From contig CALEAD010000012.1 in the NCBI GenBank assembly GCA_937943625.1, positions 1-64,000 of the forward strand: 64,000 bases of DNA. Reading direction: 5' to 3'. Shown in pieces: positions 33,677 through 42,568 of the stretch (positions are counted from its first letter, which is position 1; every line of letters starts with the position of its first letter). Under the pieces are notes generated by a model, which saw only the letters and a list, made by a program, of their open reading frames with translations, had not been told where the DNA came from and did not search any database. The stretch is from an uncultured Anaerolineae bacterium. GTDB taxonomy: Bacteria; Chloroflexota; Anaerolineae; Promineifilales; Promineifilaceae. Made by a program: the position numbers and the translations under genes.

Positions 33677-34527
33677 GCAACGGCCGTTTCCCGCGCCCCA
33701 TCTTGCCTGTCATCCTGATTACGCTGTTGATAACCCTGCTGCCTGGCGGTGCAGGCTGCGCAACGGCCGTTTTCCCCACACCCACGCCATCCCCCACCCC
33801 GTTACCCACCGCCACCTCACTGCCCACGTCCTTGCCCGTACCCCCACCCGATAGCGGCTGGTTGCTGCTACGTCCTGGTCTGGAGCAGCGCACAATTTTC
33901 TTTAACGACGGCCGTATTCAGGAACAAATCACGGCGCTACGTCTGGACATGAGTCAATATACGCTGCAGATCGCCTATCGCCCCGGCGCGCCCCTCACCC
34001 TGGCCGAGTGGCAGGCCGAAACGGGGGCGCTGCTGCTGGTGAACGGTGGCTTTTTCACGCCTGAACAGGTGGCAACGGGGCGCATCGTCATCGCCGGGCA
34101 GGGCAGCGGCGTCAGTTACGTCGGGTTTGGCGGCATGTTGGCCGTTTCCGAGGCAGGGGTAGAGGTGTGGGCATTGGCCGAACGGCCGTATGTGGCCGAT
34201 GAGCCGCTGCAATTTGCCCTGCAATCTTTCCCCATGCTGGTGCGGCAGGGGGAAGCGGCATATGAGGAAGAAGACGGCCGCGCGGCGCGGCGTACAGCCG
34301 TGGGCATAGATGGCAACGGGCGGCTGCTCTTTATTCTTGCCAATTGGGGGGGCTTTAGCCTGCGTCAGTTCAGCCAGTTTCTGGCGGCGCCGGAATGGGC
34401 GTGGGAGCTGCAAACGGCGCTCAACCTGGATGGCGGCGCCTCTAGCGGGCTGCTGCTGCGCGAACCGCCGCTAAGCCTGCCCGCGTTTACGCCCCTGCCC
34501 GTTGTGATTGTGGTGCAGCCGCGCTAA
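33673..34527 (+). CDS. phosphodiester glycosidase (NAGPA-like) lipoprotein
   Basis: Lipobox GGAGC; LLVNGGFFT..., RTAVGIDGNGRLLFILAN, ALNLDGGASSGLLL. Confidence 0.8.
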   Translation: MSNGRFPRPILPVILITLLITLLPGGAGCATAVFPTPTPSPTPLPTATSLPTSLPVPPPDSGWLLLRPGLEQRTIFFNDGRIQEQITALRLDMSQYTLQIAYRPGAPLTLAEWQAETGALLLVNGGFFTPEQVATGRIVIAGQGSGVSYVGFGGMLAVSEAGVEVWALAERPYVADEPLQFALQSFPMLVRQGEAAYEEEDGRAARRTAVGIDGNGRLLFILANWGGFSLRQFSQFLAAPEWAWELQTALNLDGGASSGLLLREPPLSLPAFTPLPVVIVVQPR

Positions 34528-35205
34528 CAGCGCCGGCAGCTCATCCAGACGCGCCAGCTCATGATAGCCATTGGCATGCGCGTGGGGTTCCACGTCTGCT
34601 TCGTGTTCCCAGGTGAGGTGGTGCGGCACGTAAACGGCCGTTGCGCCAATTTCTACCACCGGCAGCACGTCAGAGCGCAGCGAATTGCCCACCATCATAA
34701 AGCGCTGGGGAGCAACGCCCCGCCTGCGCAGCAGGTCGCCATACACCTGCGCATTTTTGTGGCTAACCACGACAAAATCAGCCAGCAGGTCGGCCAGCCC
34801 AGAGCGCGCCAGCTTGCGCTCCTGATCGAGAATGTCCCCTTTGGTGATCACAATCAGCGGGTAATGGGGAGCCAGCGCCGCCAGCGTTTTGCGCGCGCCG
34901 GGCAGCAGTTCCACCTCGGCGGCAATCATCTCTTTGGCACCATCCAGCAGCGCGCGAATGATGTGGCCCGGAGGCTGCCCGTTGTTGAGGGAAACGGCCG
35001 TTTCAATCATTGAAAGTGTGAACGTCTTTAGACCATACCCATATCCGGCCATGTTGCGCATCTCTGTTTCGTATAGAGCGCGCTCTACGGTAGCCGCGTC
35101 GTGCGTGTGCGCCAGCAGCGTTTGCAGGCGCGCCGCAGCATGGCGATAGTGGCGCTCATTGTGCCAGAGCGTGTCGTCCGCATCAAAGGCAATCAGCTCG
35201 AACAT
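34471..35205 (-). CDS. HAD-family hydrolase
   Basis: IAFDADDTLWHNE..., LIVITKGDILDQERKLARSGL, MVGNSLRSDVLP. Confidence 0.9.
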   Translation of the reverse strand: MFELIAFDADDTLWHNERHYRHAAARLQTLLAHTHDAATVERALYETEMRNMAGYGYGLKTFTLSMIETAVSLNNGQPPGHIIRALLDGAKEMIAAEVELLPGARKTLAALAPHYPLIVITKGDILDQERKLARSGLADLLADFVVVSHKNAQVYGDLLRRRGVAPQRFMMVGNSLRSDVLPVVEIGATAVYVPHHLTWEHEADVEPHAHANGYHELARLDELPALLARLHHNHNGQGRKRGQA

Positions 35206-35277
35206 GGGAGGAGGATAAGGCGTGAAGCGTGAGCGGTGAAACGTATGCCATTTCTGCTCGCTTCACGCTTCACGTAT

Positions 35278-35405
35278 GGGTTCAAGTAATCTTTATTATT
35301 TGACCGCCGACCAACAACCGCTGACCAGCGACCGCGATTGTGTTAGTGTTGGTTGGTTTGCCGTCGGCCGTCTACGGTCAGAAATTTGTGAAGCGCCGTT
35401 TCTAG
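35278..35405. repeat. GACCGCCG inverted-half element
   Basis: TTTGACCGCCGACCAACAACCGCTGACCAGCGACCGCG ... GCCGTCGGCCGTCTACGGTCAGAAATTTGTGAAG. Confidence 0.65.
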
Positions 35406-35757
35406 AGAAGATGAACCATGCTACGTTTTACAAACCGTTTAGCTGGGGAAGTTCACGACAAAGAGAGACAAAATCATGCTGAGAGCGATAATGATACCGA
35501 CCACGATGAACGCTTTTTCCGTGGCGCTGCGCCCCTGCTTGGGCCTAAACTTGGGGGGGGTTGGCCCTTTTACCGGTGCTTCTCTTCTTTTTCTTTGCTT
35601 TGCCATAAGCCAAAATCTCCTCTACATCAAGTGTTTGTGCAACCGGCGATTATACCACAATCGCAGGGGCGCAAAAATAGTCACACAGGCTTTACTGCCT
35701 GCGCCTGATCGGCCCTGTCCCTACCATCATTGGTATGGCGGGTGGAGGAAATGATGC

Positions 35758-35787
35758 TTGACAAGGGCGCACCATTCATATTAAACT
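35758..35787 (+). promoter_or_regulatory. sigma70-like promoter upstream of the lacI element
   Basis: TTGACA at 35758; TTAAAC/TAAACT at a 17-18 nt spacer. Confidence 0.55.
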
Positions 35788-35819
35788 AATGTTACCGGTC
35801 ACGTGACCGGTAACATTAG
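35786..35819. promoter_or_regulatory. 34-bp perfect palindrome, candidate LacI-family operator
   Basis: CTAATGTTACCGGTCAC|GTGACCGGTAACATTAG. Confidence 0.85.
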
Positions 35820-35950
35820 AGACTTCAGGCGTGAGACCCCGCACGAATGAAAAGATAAGGCAGGTTGCCAAACCTGCGCCTGCCAACCGAGTTTGGCAAC
35901 CTGGGCTACACTTACAGGCGACCGTCGGCGGTCATTTTCAAGGGAGAAAA
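35820..35950 (+). repeat. composite dispersed 5' element (C-B-A) upstream of lacI-family gene
   Basis: GAGACTTCAGGCG...CACGAATGAAAAGATAAGGCAGGTTGCCAAACCTGCGCCTGCCAACCGAGTTTGGCAACCTGGGCTACACTTACAGGCGACCGTCGGCGGTCATTTTCAAGGGAG. Confidence 0.85.
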
Positions 35951-35953
35951 GAT

Positions 35954-36973
35954 ATGGCTCGTTCCCGCGTAACTATGCGCGATGTGGCTGCTCAGGCTGG
36001 CGTTTCTCACCAGACCGTCTCGCGGGTGATCAATGGCAGTGAGCGTGTCAGTGACGAGACGCGCGCGCGTGTGGAAACGGCCGTTGCCCTCTTAGGCTAT
36101 CAACCCAATGCTATTGCCCGCTCCATGGCGCGTGGAAGAGCGGGCGTGCTGGCCTGCATTGCCCCCAACCTGACTGATTACACCTTTGCCAGCCTGATAG
36201 ATGGCGCGGAAACGGCCGTGCGTGAACAGGGCTATTTTCTCCTTTCTGCTTCGGCGCGCAACGAGGAGACCTTTGCCGCGTTGATGGAAGAGCTGGTGAC
36301 AAGCGGTCGGGTCGAGGGGCTGATTGTGATTAATCCCTATGCCGACAGCCGTTACCAACACCTGCCCCCCGACTTCCCCGTTGTTTTTGCTGGCGCGCGC
36401 CCGCGCGACAACGCCACGCATTCGGTGGCGCTAGACGATGTGACGGCCGCCAAAATGGCCACACGCCACCTGCTGCAATTAGGCCATCAGCGCATAGGCG
36501 TGGTCACCGGCCCGCTGGCGGAAGATTGCTCACAAGACCGCTGCCAGGGGTATGAAGAGGCGCTGCGCGAAGCGGGTCTGGCGTCTGCGCCAGAGTTAAC
36601 CATTGCCGGGGATTGGTCTGCGCGTTCGGGCTATGATGCGTTGATGCAGTTTGCGCAGATGGGGGAATTGCCAACGGCCGTGTTTGCGCAAAATGATCAG
36701 ATGGGTGCAGGCATCTTGCGCGCCGCGCGCGACCTGGGGTTGCGTGTTCCACAGCAGCTTTCCGTTATTGGCGTAGATGACATTCCCCTGGCGGCCTACT
36801 TTGAGCCGCCATTGACGACCATGCAGCAAGATTTCCGTGCCATTGGCCGCGAGGCTGCCCGCTTGCTAGGGCGCGCGATTGCGGAACCAGGCCAACCGCC
36901 CCAACAGCTACGCCTGCCCGCACGCCTGATTTTGCGCCAATCTACCACCTGGTTGGTTGGTCAGGTTAGTTAG
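35954..36973 (+). CDS. LacI-family transcriptional regulator
   Basis: VTMRDVAAQAGVSHQTVSRVINGSERVSDETRARVETAVALLGYQPNAIAR. Confidence 0.96.
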   Translation: MARSRVTMRDVAAQAGVSHQTVSRVINGSERVSDETRARVETAVALLGYQPNAIARSMARGRAGVLACIAPNLTDYTFASLIDGAETAVREQGYFLLSASARNEETFAALMEELVTSGRVEGLIVINPYADSRYQHLPPDFPVVFAGARPRDNATHSVALDDVTAAKMATRHLLQLGHQRIGVVTGPLAEDCSQDRCQGYEEALREAGLASAPELTIAGDWSARSGYDALMQFAQMGELPTAVFAQNDQMGAGILRAARDLGLRVPQQLSVIGVDDIPLAAYFEPPLTTMQQDFRAIGREAARLLGRAIAEPGQPPQQLRLPARLILRQSTTWLVGQVS

Positions 36974-37010
36974 TTGGTTGGTTTGATGGTTGGCTGGTTG
37001 GTTTGGTGTT
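36950..37010. repeat. TTGGTTGG-type simple-word repeat
   Basis: CTGGTTGGTTGGTCAGGTTAGTTAGTTGGTTGGTTTGATGGTTGGCTGGTTGGTTTGGTG. Confidence 0.8.
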
Positions 37011-37118
37011 AAATCCCAAATCCCCAAGGAGGTGATGCAAGACGCAAAACATCCCAAATCAATTCCCACGATTGGTTTATCTATCCATTTCTGACAATAC
37101 AAAAGATGGAGAAGAAAC

Positions 37119-38480
37119 ATGCGCATAAAACAACTTTGGTCTTTAATTGCTCTGCTGCTGTTAGTAAGTCTGGTGTTGGCAGCCTGTGGCGGCGGCACAA
37201 CCACCAGTCAACCAGCCGCAAATGAACCTGCCGCGAATACGGCCGTTGAACCTGCCGCACCCGCTGCTGAAGTCACCATTCGCTGGCGCACCCGCCCCGA
37301 CAACCAGGAAGAAGCCAACGTTTATCAAAATATCAGCAATCAGCTAGACGCACAGCTAGAAGGTATCAAGCTAGTGTACGAGCCGGGTGGCAGCGAGACT
37401 GCCTCTTACCAGGATGTGCTAAAGACGGAGCTGGCCTCTGGCACGGCTCCCGACGTGTTCTGGATTCCCGGCACAGACGTGGCCGACTTTGCCACGCGCG
37501 GCCTGATTTATGATTTGCGCCCGCTGGCGAATGCCACCCCCGGCTACAGCGATGATGCCTTTTACCCTGGCCCGATGCTCCACCTGACCTTCAACCCGGC
37601 CACTGGCAAAAGCGGCGAAGTGCTATGGGGGCTGCCACGTGATGTTTCTACCTTTGCTCTCTACCTGAACCTGGACCTGATTGAAGAAGCGGGTGCAGAA
37701 GACCCGCGTGAACTGGAAGCGGCCGGTGAATGGGACTGGGATGCCTTTATGGAAGTGGCAAAGGCCGTGAGCGCCCTGGGCGGCGAGTTTAAGGGGTATG
37801 GCGGTAGTGCCTGGTGGGGGCCGTATGGCGTCTGGATCAATGCTGCTGGTGGCAGTTTCTTCAACGCCGACCGGACTGCGTGTGCCCTGAACACCCCCGA
37901 AGCGCTGGAAGGGTTGGCCTTTGCACAGATGCTGTACACGCAATCAGGCGTGGCTGTACCCTATGGCGAAGACCCGGAACCTCCTTTCCGCGCCGGTAAA
38001 GTGGGCATGTTCCAAAACGGCCGTTGGGCCACCCCTGGTATTCGCACCGTCAACTTCAATTGGGACGTGGTTGGCCTGCCCACCGGCCCCAATGGCGAGC
38101 CGGGTAACTGGCTCTTCTGGGGCGCTTACGTCGTCAACGCCAACACCCCCAACCCCGAACAGGCCTGGAAGCTGGTGCAGGCGCTGACAACGGCGGAAAC
38201 ACAAGGTAAAGTAGCCGCCCTGGGCGCCAACATCCCCAGCCGCGTCAGCCAGGAGGCGCTGGATGCTTTCCTCACCTTTACGCCACCGGCCAACAACCAG
38301 GCGTTCCTGAATGGTCTGGCGCAAGACCCCACCGCTGAAGGGCCGCTGTGGGCCGGTTCCTGGCCACAGTTTGTCACGGTGATGGATGCCGCTATCTCTT
38401 CACTGCTGACCGGGCAGACGACGCTAGACAATTTTGCCGCCACGGTCTGCGACGAGGCGAACAAGGCGTTTAACCGATAG
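37119..38480 (+). CDS. sugar ABC transporter substrate-binding lipoprotein
   Basis: Lipobox LVLAACGGG; TELASGTAPDVFWIPGTDVADFATRGLIYDL; sugar-binding protein fold signature. Confidence 0.93.
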   Translation: MRIKQLWSLIALLLLVSLVLAACGGGTTTSQPAANEPAANTAVEPAAPAAEVTIRWRTRPDNQEEANVYQNISNQLDAQLEGIKLVYEPGGSETASYQDVLKTELASGTAPDVFWIPGTDVADFATRGLIYDLRPLANATPGYSDDAFYPGPMLHLTFNPATGKSGEVLWGLPRDVSTFALYLNLDLIEEAGAEDPRELEAAGEWDWDAFMEVAKAVSALGGEFKGYGGSAWWGPYGVWINAAGGSFFNADRTACALNTPEALEGLAFAQMLYTQSGVAVPYGEDPEPPFRAGKVGMFQNGRWATPGIRTVNFNWDVVGLPTGPNGEPGNWLFWGAYVVNANTPNPEQAWKLVQALTTAETQGKVAALGANIPSRVSQEALDAFLTFTPPANNQAFLNGLAQDPTAEGPLWAGSWPQFVTVMDAAISSLLTGQTTLDNFAATVCDEANKAFNR

Positions 38481-38611
38481 CAAGCGCTCAAGCAAGAGCG
38501 AGAGCAAGAGAAAGCAGCTGCGTACTCTTTTGCTCTCGCTCACTTTGGCTATACTTGAGCCGCCATCTAAAGTCGGCTTCGCCGTGGCGCCTTTTCTGAT
38601 GAAAAAAACAA

Positions 38612-38767
38612 AGAGGAGAGTTCTTGCGTGGGCCTACCACCACGAATGAAAATATCACGCAGGTTACCAAACCTGCATGTGCCAGGTTTAGCAAGCTGGG
38701 CTATATTTGCCGCCGCTGGCGGTCGGCAGTCAGCGGTCAGCGGCTGGCGGTCTACTTTTAAGGGAGG
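38612..38767 (+). repeat. composite dispersed 5' element (C-B-A) upstream of ABC permease
   Basis: CCTACCACCACGAATGAAAATATCACGCAGGTTACCAAACCTGC...GCAAGCTGGGCTATATTTGCCGCC...GGCGGTCTACTTTTAAGGGAG. Confidence 0.85.
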
Positions 38768-38773
38768 GCTGCC

Positions 38774-40453
38774 ATGCAATTGACGACGAATCGCGCGCGG
38801 TTTGGGCTGCCAGGAACACTGGCGCTGCATCTGCGTCTGGTGGCTGGGTGGCATATTTTGCTCAGTGTGGTGGGCGCAACGGCCGTTGCCTATCTTTGGC
38901 TGGCAAATGGCGGCATGGTGCTGTGGCTGAAGGGAATCAGTACGGCCGTGTTGCTCATGCTCACCATTGCCAGCGTCCTGGCTGTGCCTGCCCTTTTGCG
39001 CCGCCAGCATCGTGGGCGCACGCTCTCCTTGCTGGTGAACTACCTGGGTTTTGTCTTTGCGCTCATTGCCCTGCTCCATTACGCCGGCGTATTCATCGGC
39101 ATAGACGCCCTGGCCAATACCTTTGGTCGCGGCGTGCTCTTTTTCAGCGTCATCCTTGCCGGCTACCTGGTTCACGGTGTGGCCGACCGCTTCCGCGACT
39201 ACCCACAAACTTTCCGGCGATTGCAACGCACGGGCAACTGGGTCATGCTGGCCGGGCTGGTTGCCTTCTTATTGGCAGTTGGCCTTATTCCTGGGCTGCT
39301 GGCCTTTCTGGCGCGCTTAGGCGAGCCGCGCAACGCGCTGCTTTTTGGCGCCGTGCTGCTCTTTGGCTTTGTGCTCTGGCTGATGTGGCGGCACGAGATG
39401 GCCAGCCTGCTGGGCGAAAAAAGCCGCGATTCAGAAATGCTAAACGGCTACCTCTTTCTTTCGCCCAATTTGCTCGGCTTCTTGCTCTTTTTTGCCGGGC
39501 CGCTGCTGCTCTCGCTCTACGTCAGCTTCACCGACTCAGACGCTTTTGGGCGGCAAAACTGGATTGGCCTGCAAAACTACGGCGAAATTTTTAATTTGAG
39601 CGTGGCGCCACTGCAAAGCCCCACACAGTTGGCCGGTGAGGTGCTGGACGTGCGTGTCTATGACGAGCTGACGCGCTTTACGCTGTTTGGCCGCAGCTAC
39701 GTGCTGGGTGCGCAGGATAAGCTGTTTTGGATTGCCCTGCGCAACACGGTGATGTTTGTGCTCACGGCCGTTCCCCTCAGCGTTGTTCCCGCGCTGCTGC
39801 TGGCGGCCGTGCTCAACAGTCAAGTGCCCGGTATGAAGGTGTTCCGCACCATTTACTTTCTACCCAGCATTGCCGCCGTCGTTGGCGTGGCGCTCATCTG
39901 GCGCTGGCTCTACAACTCCACCGTTGGTTGGATCAACTACTTCATTGCCAGCATCGTCACCCTCATCAACCAGCTTGCTGGTGCAGAGGTGCTGACCGAC
40001 CCACAAATTGGCTGGCTCTCCGACACCAAGGTCGCACTGTTTGCCGTCGTTATCATTGCTGCCTGGCAATGGATGGGCTTTAACACCGTGCTTTACCTGG
40101 CCGGGCTGCAAAACATCCCCAAGTCACTTTATGAAGCGGCAACGGTAGATGGCGCCAACAGCCTGACACAATTTTTCCGCATCACCATTCCCTTGCTCGC
40201 CCCCACCACCTTTTTCGTCGTTTCCACCACCACCATTCAGGCGATGCAAATTTTTGACCAGGTCTATGTGCTAACCAATCCGCCAGGCGGCCCTGGCACC
40301 TCGACGACGACCATTGTGCTCTATTTGTACACGCAGGGCTTCCGCAATTTCCGCCAGGGATACGCCTCGTCCATTGCCTGGGTGCTATTCTTGCTCATCT
40401 TTGGCCTGACCATCTTCCAGTTTCAGCGGCAACGCAGCGCCGCCGCCGAGTAA
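38774..40453 (+). CDS. sugar ABC transporter permease (MalF-like) with N-terminal polytopic extension
   Basis: About 220 aa of extra TM region before GYLFLSPNLLGFLLFFAGPLLLSLYVSFTDSD; EAA loop LYEAATVDGANSLTQFFRITIPLLAP. Confidence 0.92.
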   Translation: MQLTTNRARFGLPGTLALHLRLVAGWHILLSVVGATAVAYLWLANGGMVLWLKGISTAVLLMLTIASVLAVPALLRRQHRGRTLSLLVNYLGFVFALIALLHYAGVFIGIDALANTFGRGVLFFSVILAGYLVHGVADRFRDYPQTFRRLQRTGNWVMLAGLVAFLLAVGLIPGLLAFLARLGEPRNALLFGAVLLFGFVLWLMWRHEMASLLGEKSRDSEMLNGYLFLSPNLLGFLLFFAGPLLLSLYVSFTDSDAFGRQNWIGLQNYGEIFNLSVAPLQSPTQLAGEVLDVRVYDELTRFTLFGRSYVLGAQDKLFWIALRNTVMFVLTAVPLSVVPALLLAAVLNSQVPGMKVFRTIYFLPSIAAVVGVALIWRWLYNSTVGWINYFIASIVTLINQLAGAEVLTDPQIGWLSDTKVALFAVVIIAAWQWMGFNTVLYLAGLQNIPKSLYEAATVDGANSLTQFFRITIPLLAPTTFFVVSTTTIQAMQIFDQVYVLTNPPGGPGTSTTTIVLYLYTQGFRNFRQGYASSIAWVLFLLIFGLTIFQFQRQRSAAAE

Positions 40454-40465
40454 GGGGGGAGGATC

Positions 40466-41668
40466 ATGTTTGCCTCGCAACGCTTGCGCAAATGGTTGCG
40501 TTACAGCGCCATCTACCTGACGCTGACCTTTTTTGCCCTGGTTATGCTTTTCCCGTTTTTGGTGATGCTATTCACCTCGTTCAAACAGGTCTCAGATACC
40601 TTTATTTTTCCACCGCGCCTGCTGCCGCGCGTGCCTGTCAGCGCCGAAGTGGCCGGGTTTGAACAGCCCTTGCCGCTGTACCGCGTGGAGTTTGAGGGGG
40701 ATACAAGTGAGTTTGTCTTGCTGGAGCGTTCTGTGCGTGTGGGCTATTTTGCACCGCCCGCAAATCTGGAGACCACTTATCTGCGTGAACTGGATCAGGC
40801 GCCTGCAACCGGGGAAACGGCCGTTGTCAATGGCGTTGAGCAGCCCCTCTATCGCGTCGAACTGGATGGCGCGTTTGTGCCCATGGTGCTGCTCAACCGC
40901 ACCGCCATGGCGCGCTTTGCCAACCCCGAAGACCTCAGCCAGACCGTCCTGGCGCCCCTGCGCACCACCCCACCCGTCGAGCGCATCGCCTTCACGCTCG
41001 ACAATTACCGCAGCGTCACCGAACTGCACGCCATGGACCGCAGCCTGACCAATACTGCCTTGGTGACCATTGGTGTGGTGCTGGGGCAGTTGACCACCTC
41101 CATTCTAGGCGGCTACGCCTTTGCCCGCCTGCAATTTCCCGGGCGCGACCGCCTCTTTGTCATCTACCTGGGCACGATCATGGTTCCCTTTGTCGTTCTC
41201 ATTACGCCACTTTACCAACTGATGGTAATGATTGGCTGGGTAGACCGCCTGGCTTCGCTGATTATCCCCTGGATTTTCACCGCCTACGGCACCTTTCTCA
41301 TGCGCCAATTCTTCCTTTCCGTGCCCAAAGAAATTGAAGAGGCAGCGATTATTGATGGCGCGTCGCGTCTGCAAATTTTGTGGTGCATTTTTATCCCTGC
41401 CAGCACTCCTGCGCTGGCCTCACTTACCACCTTTACCTTTCTCTATGCCTGGAACAGCTTCTTCTGGCCACTGGTTATCATCAACACCGGTAACGAAAAC
41501 AACCGCGTCCTCACCCTGGCGCTGAGCGTTTTGGGTGGGCGTGCCGCCGACAGTCCCAACCTGGTGCTGGCCGGTGCGGCCATTGCCGTGCTGCCGCCGG
41601 TGCTGATTTACGTCTTAGGCCAACGCTTCTTTGTTGAAAGCGCCACCAGTAGCGGTGTAAAGGGATGA
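40466..41668 (+). CDS. carbohydrate ABC transporter permease (MalG-like) with extracytoplasmic insertion
   Basis: TM1 LTFFALVMLFPFLVMLFTSFK; EAA loop EIEEAAIIDGASRLQILWCIFIP; about 120-aa insert after TM1. Confidence 0.92.
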   Translation: MFASQRLRKWLRYSAIYLTLTFFALVMLFPFLVMLFTSFKQVSDTFIFPPRLLPRVPVSAEVAGFEQPLPLYRVEFEGDTSEFVLLERSVRVGYFAPPANLETTYLRELDQAPATGETAVVNGVEQPLYRVELDGAFVPMVLLNRTAMARFANPEDLSQTVLAPLRTTPPVERIAFTLDNYRSVTELHAMDRSLTNTALVTIGVVLGQLTTSILGGYAFARLQFPGRDRLFVIYLGTIMVPFVVLITPLYQLMVMIGWVDRLASLIIPWIFTAYGTFLMRQFFLSVPKEIEEAAIIDGASRLQILWCIFIPASTPALASLTTFTFLYAWNSFFWPLVIINTGNENNRVLTLALSVLGGRAADSPNLVLAGAAIAVLPPVLIYVLGQRFFVESATSSGVKG

Positions 41669-41683
41669 TTATGTGAATTGTGA

Positions 41684-42460
41684 ATGATGGAATTGTACGA
41701 TGCCTACATCTTTGATCTGGATGGCACGGTTTACCTGGGGGATGCGCTGCTGCCGACCGCCGGAGAAACCATTACCCGCCTGCGGCAAATGGGGCGGCGC
41801 ACTATCTTTCTCTCTAACAACCCCAGCCGCACGCGTGCCGAGTATGCCGCCAAACTGACGCGCCTGGGGCTGCCCACGCTGGCGAGCGATGTCGTCAACT
41901 CCTCTTACGTGATGGTAGACTTTTTGCGCCGCCATCTGCCCCAGGCGCGCCTGTTTGTGGTTGGCGAAGCCTCGCTGGAGAATGAGCTGCGCCGCGCCGG
42001 TTTTACCCTGACTGACCGCGCTGCGGAAGTGGATGCTGTCATTGCCAGCTTTGACCGCACTTTTACCTATCGCAAGCTGCAAATCGCCTTCGATGCCATT
42101 CGCGCCAGCGCGCGCTTTTTTGCCACCAATGCTGACCGCTACTGCCCGGTTCCTGGCGGGGGCGAGCCAGATGCAGCGGCGATGATTGCCGCAATTGAGG
42201 CGTGTACGGCTACCAAAGTGGAGGCCGTCGTTGGCAAGCCTTCTGCCTACATGGCGGAGGCGGTGCTGGGGTTGTTGGGGTTGCCGCCAGATCGGTGTAT
42301 CATGATCGGCGACCGCCTGGAGACGGATGTGCTGATGGGGCTGAACGCGGGCATGGCGACAGCGCTGACGTTGACCGGGGCGACAACGGCCGATACGGTT
42401 GCCGCCTCGCCGATTCAGCCAACTTATGTTATTCGCGCTTTGGGGGAATTGCTCCCTTGA
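41684..42460 (+). CDS. HAD-IIA family hydrolase (NagD-like)
   Basis: AYIFDLDGTVYLGDALLPTAGETITRLRQMGRRTIFLSNNPSRTR; VVGKPSAYMAEAVL; MIGDRLETDVLMGLNAGM. Confidence 0.92.
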   Translation: MMELYDAYIFDLDGTVYLGDALLPTAGETITRLRQMGRRTIFLSNNPSRTRAEYAAKLTRLGLPTLASDVVNSSYVMVDFLRRHLPQARLFVVGEASLENELRRAGFTLTDRAAEVDAVIASFDRTFTYRKLQIAFDAIRASARFFATNADRYCPVPGGGEPDAAAMIAAIEACTATKVEAVVGKPSAYMAEAVLGLLGLPPDRCIMIGDRLETDVLMGLNAGMATALTLTGATTADTVAASPIQPTYVIRALGELLP

Positions 42461-42568
42461 AAATGACCGCCGACGGCAGACCGCCGACCGCCAACTGTGG
42501 TCTACCTTGTAAATGGAACTTACGTTATGTTTCATCGCTAGTTACGCACAGACAACAAACACCACACC

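Noticed and set aside
38567-39226. 219-aa minus-strand ORF
   Set aside because: Translates a dispersed repeat (VDRQPLTADCRPP, AKPGTCRFGNL) plus the antisense of the ABC permease.
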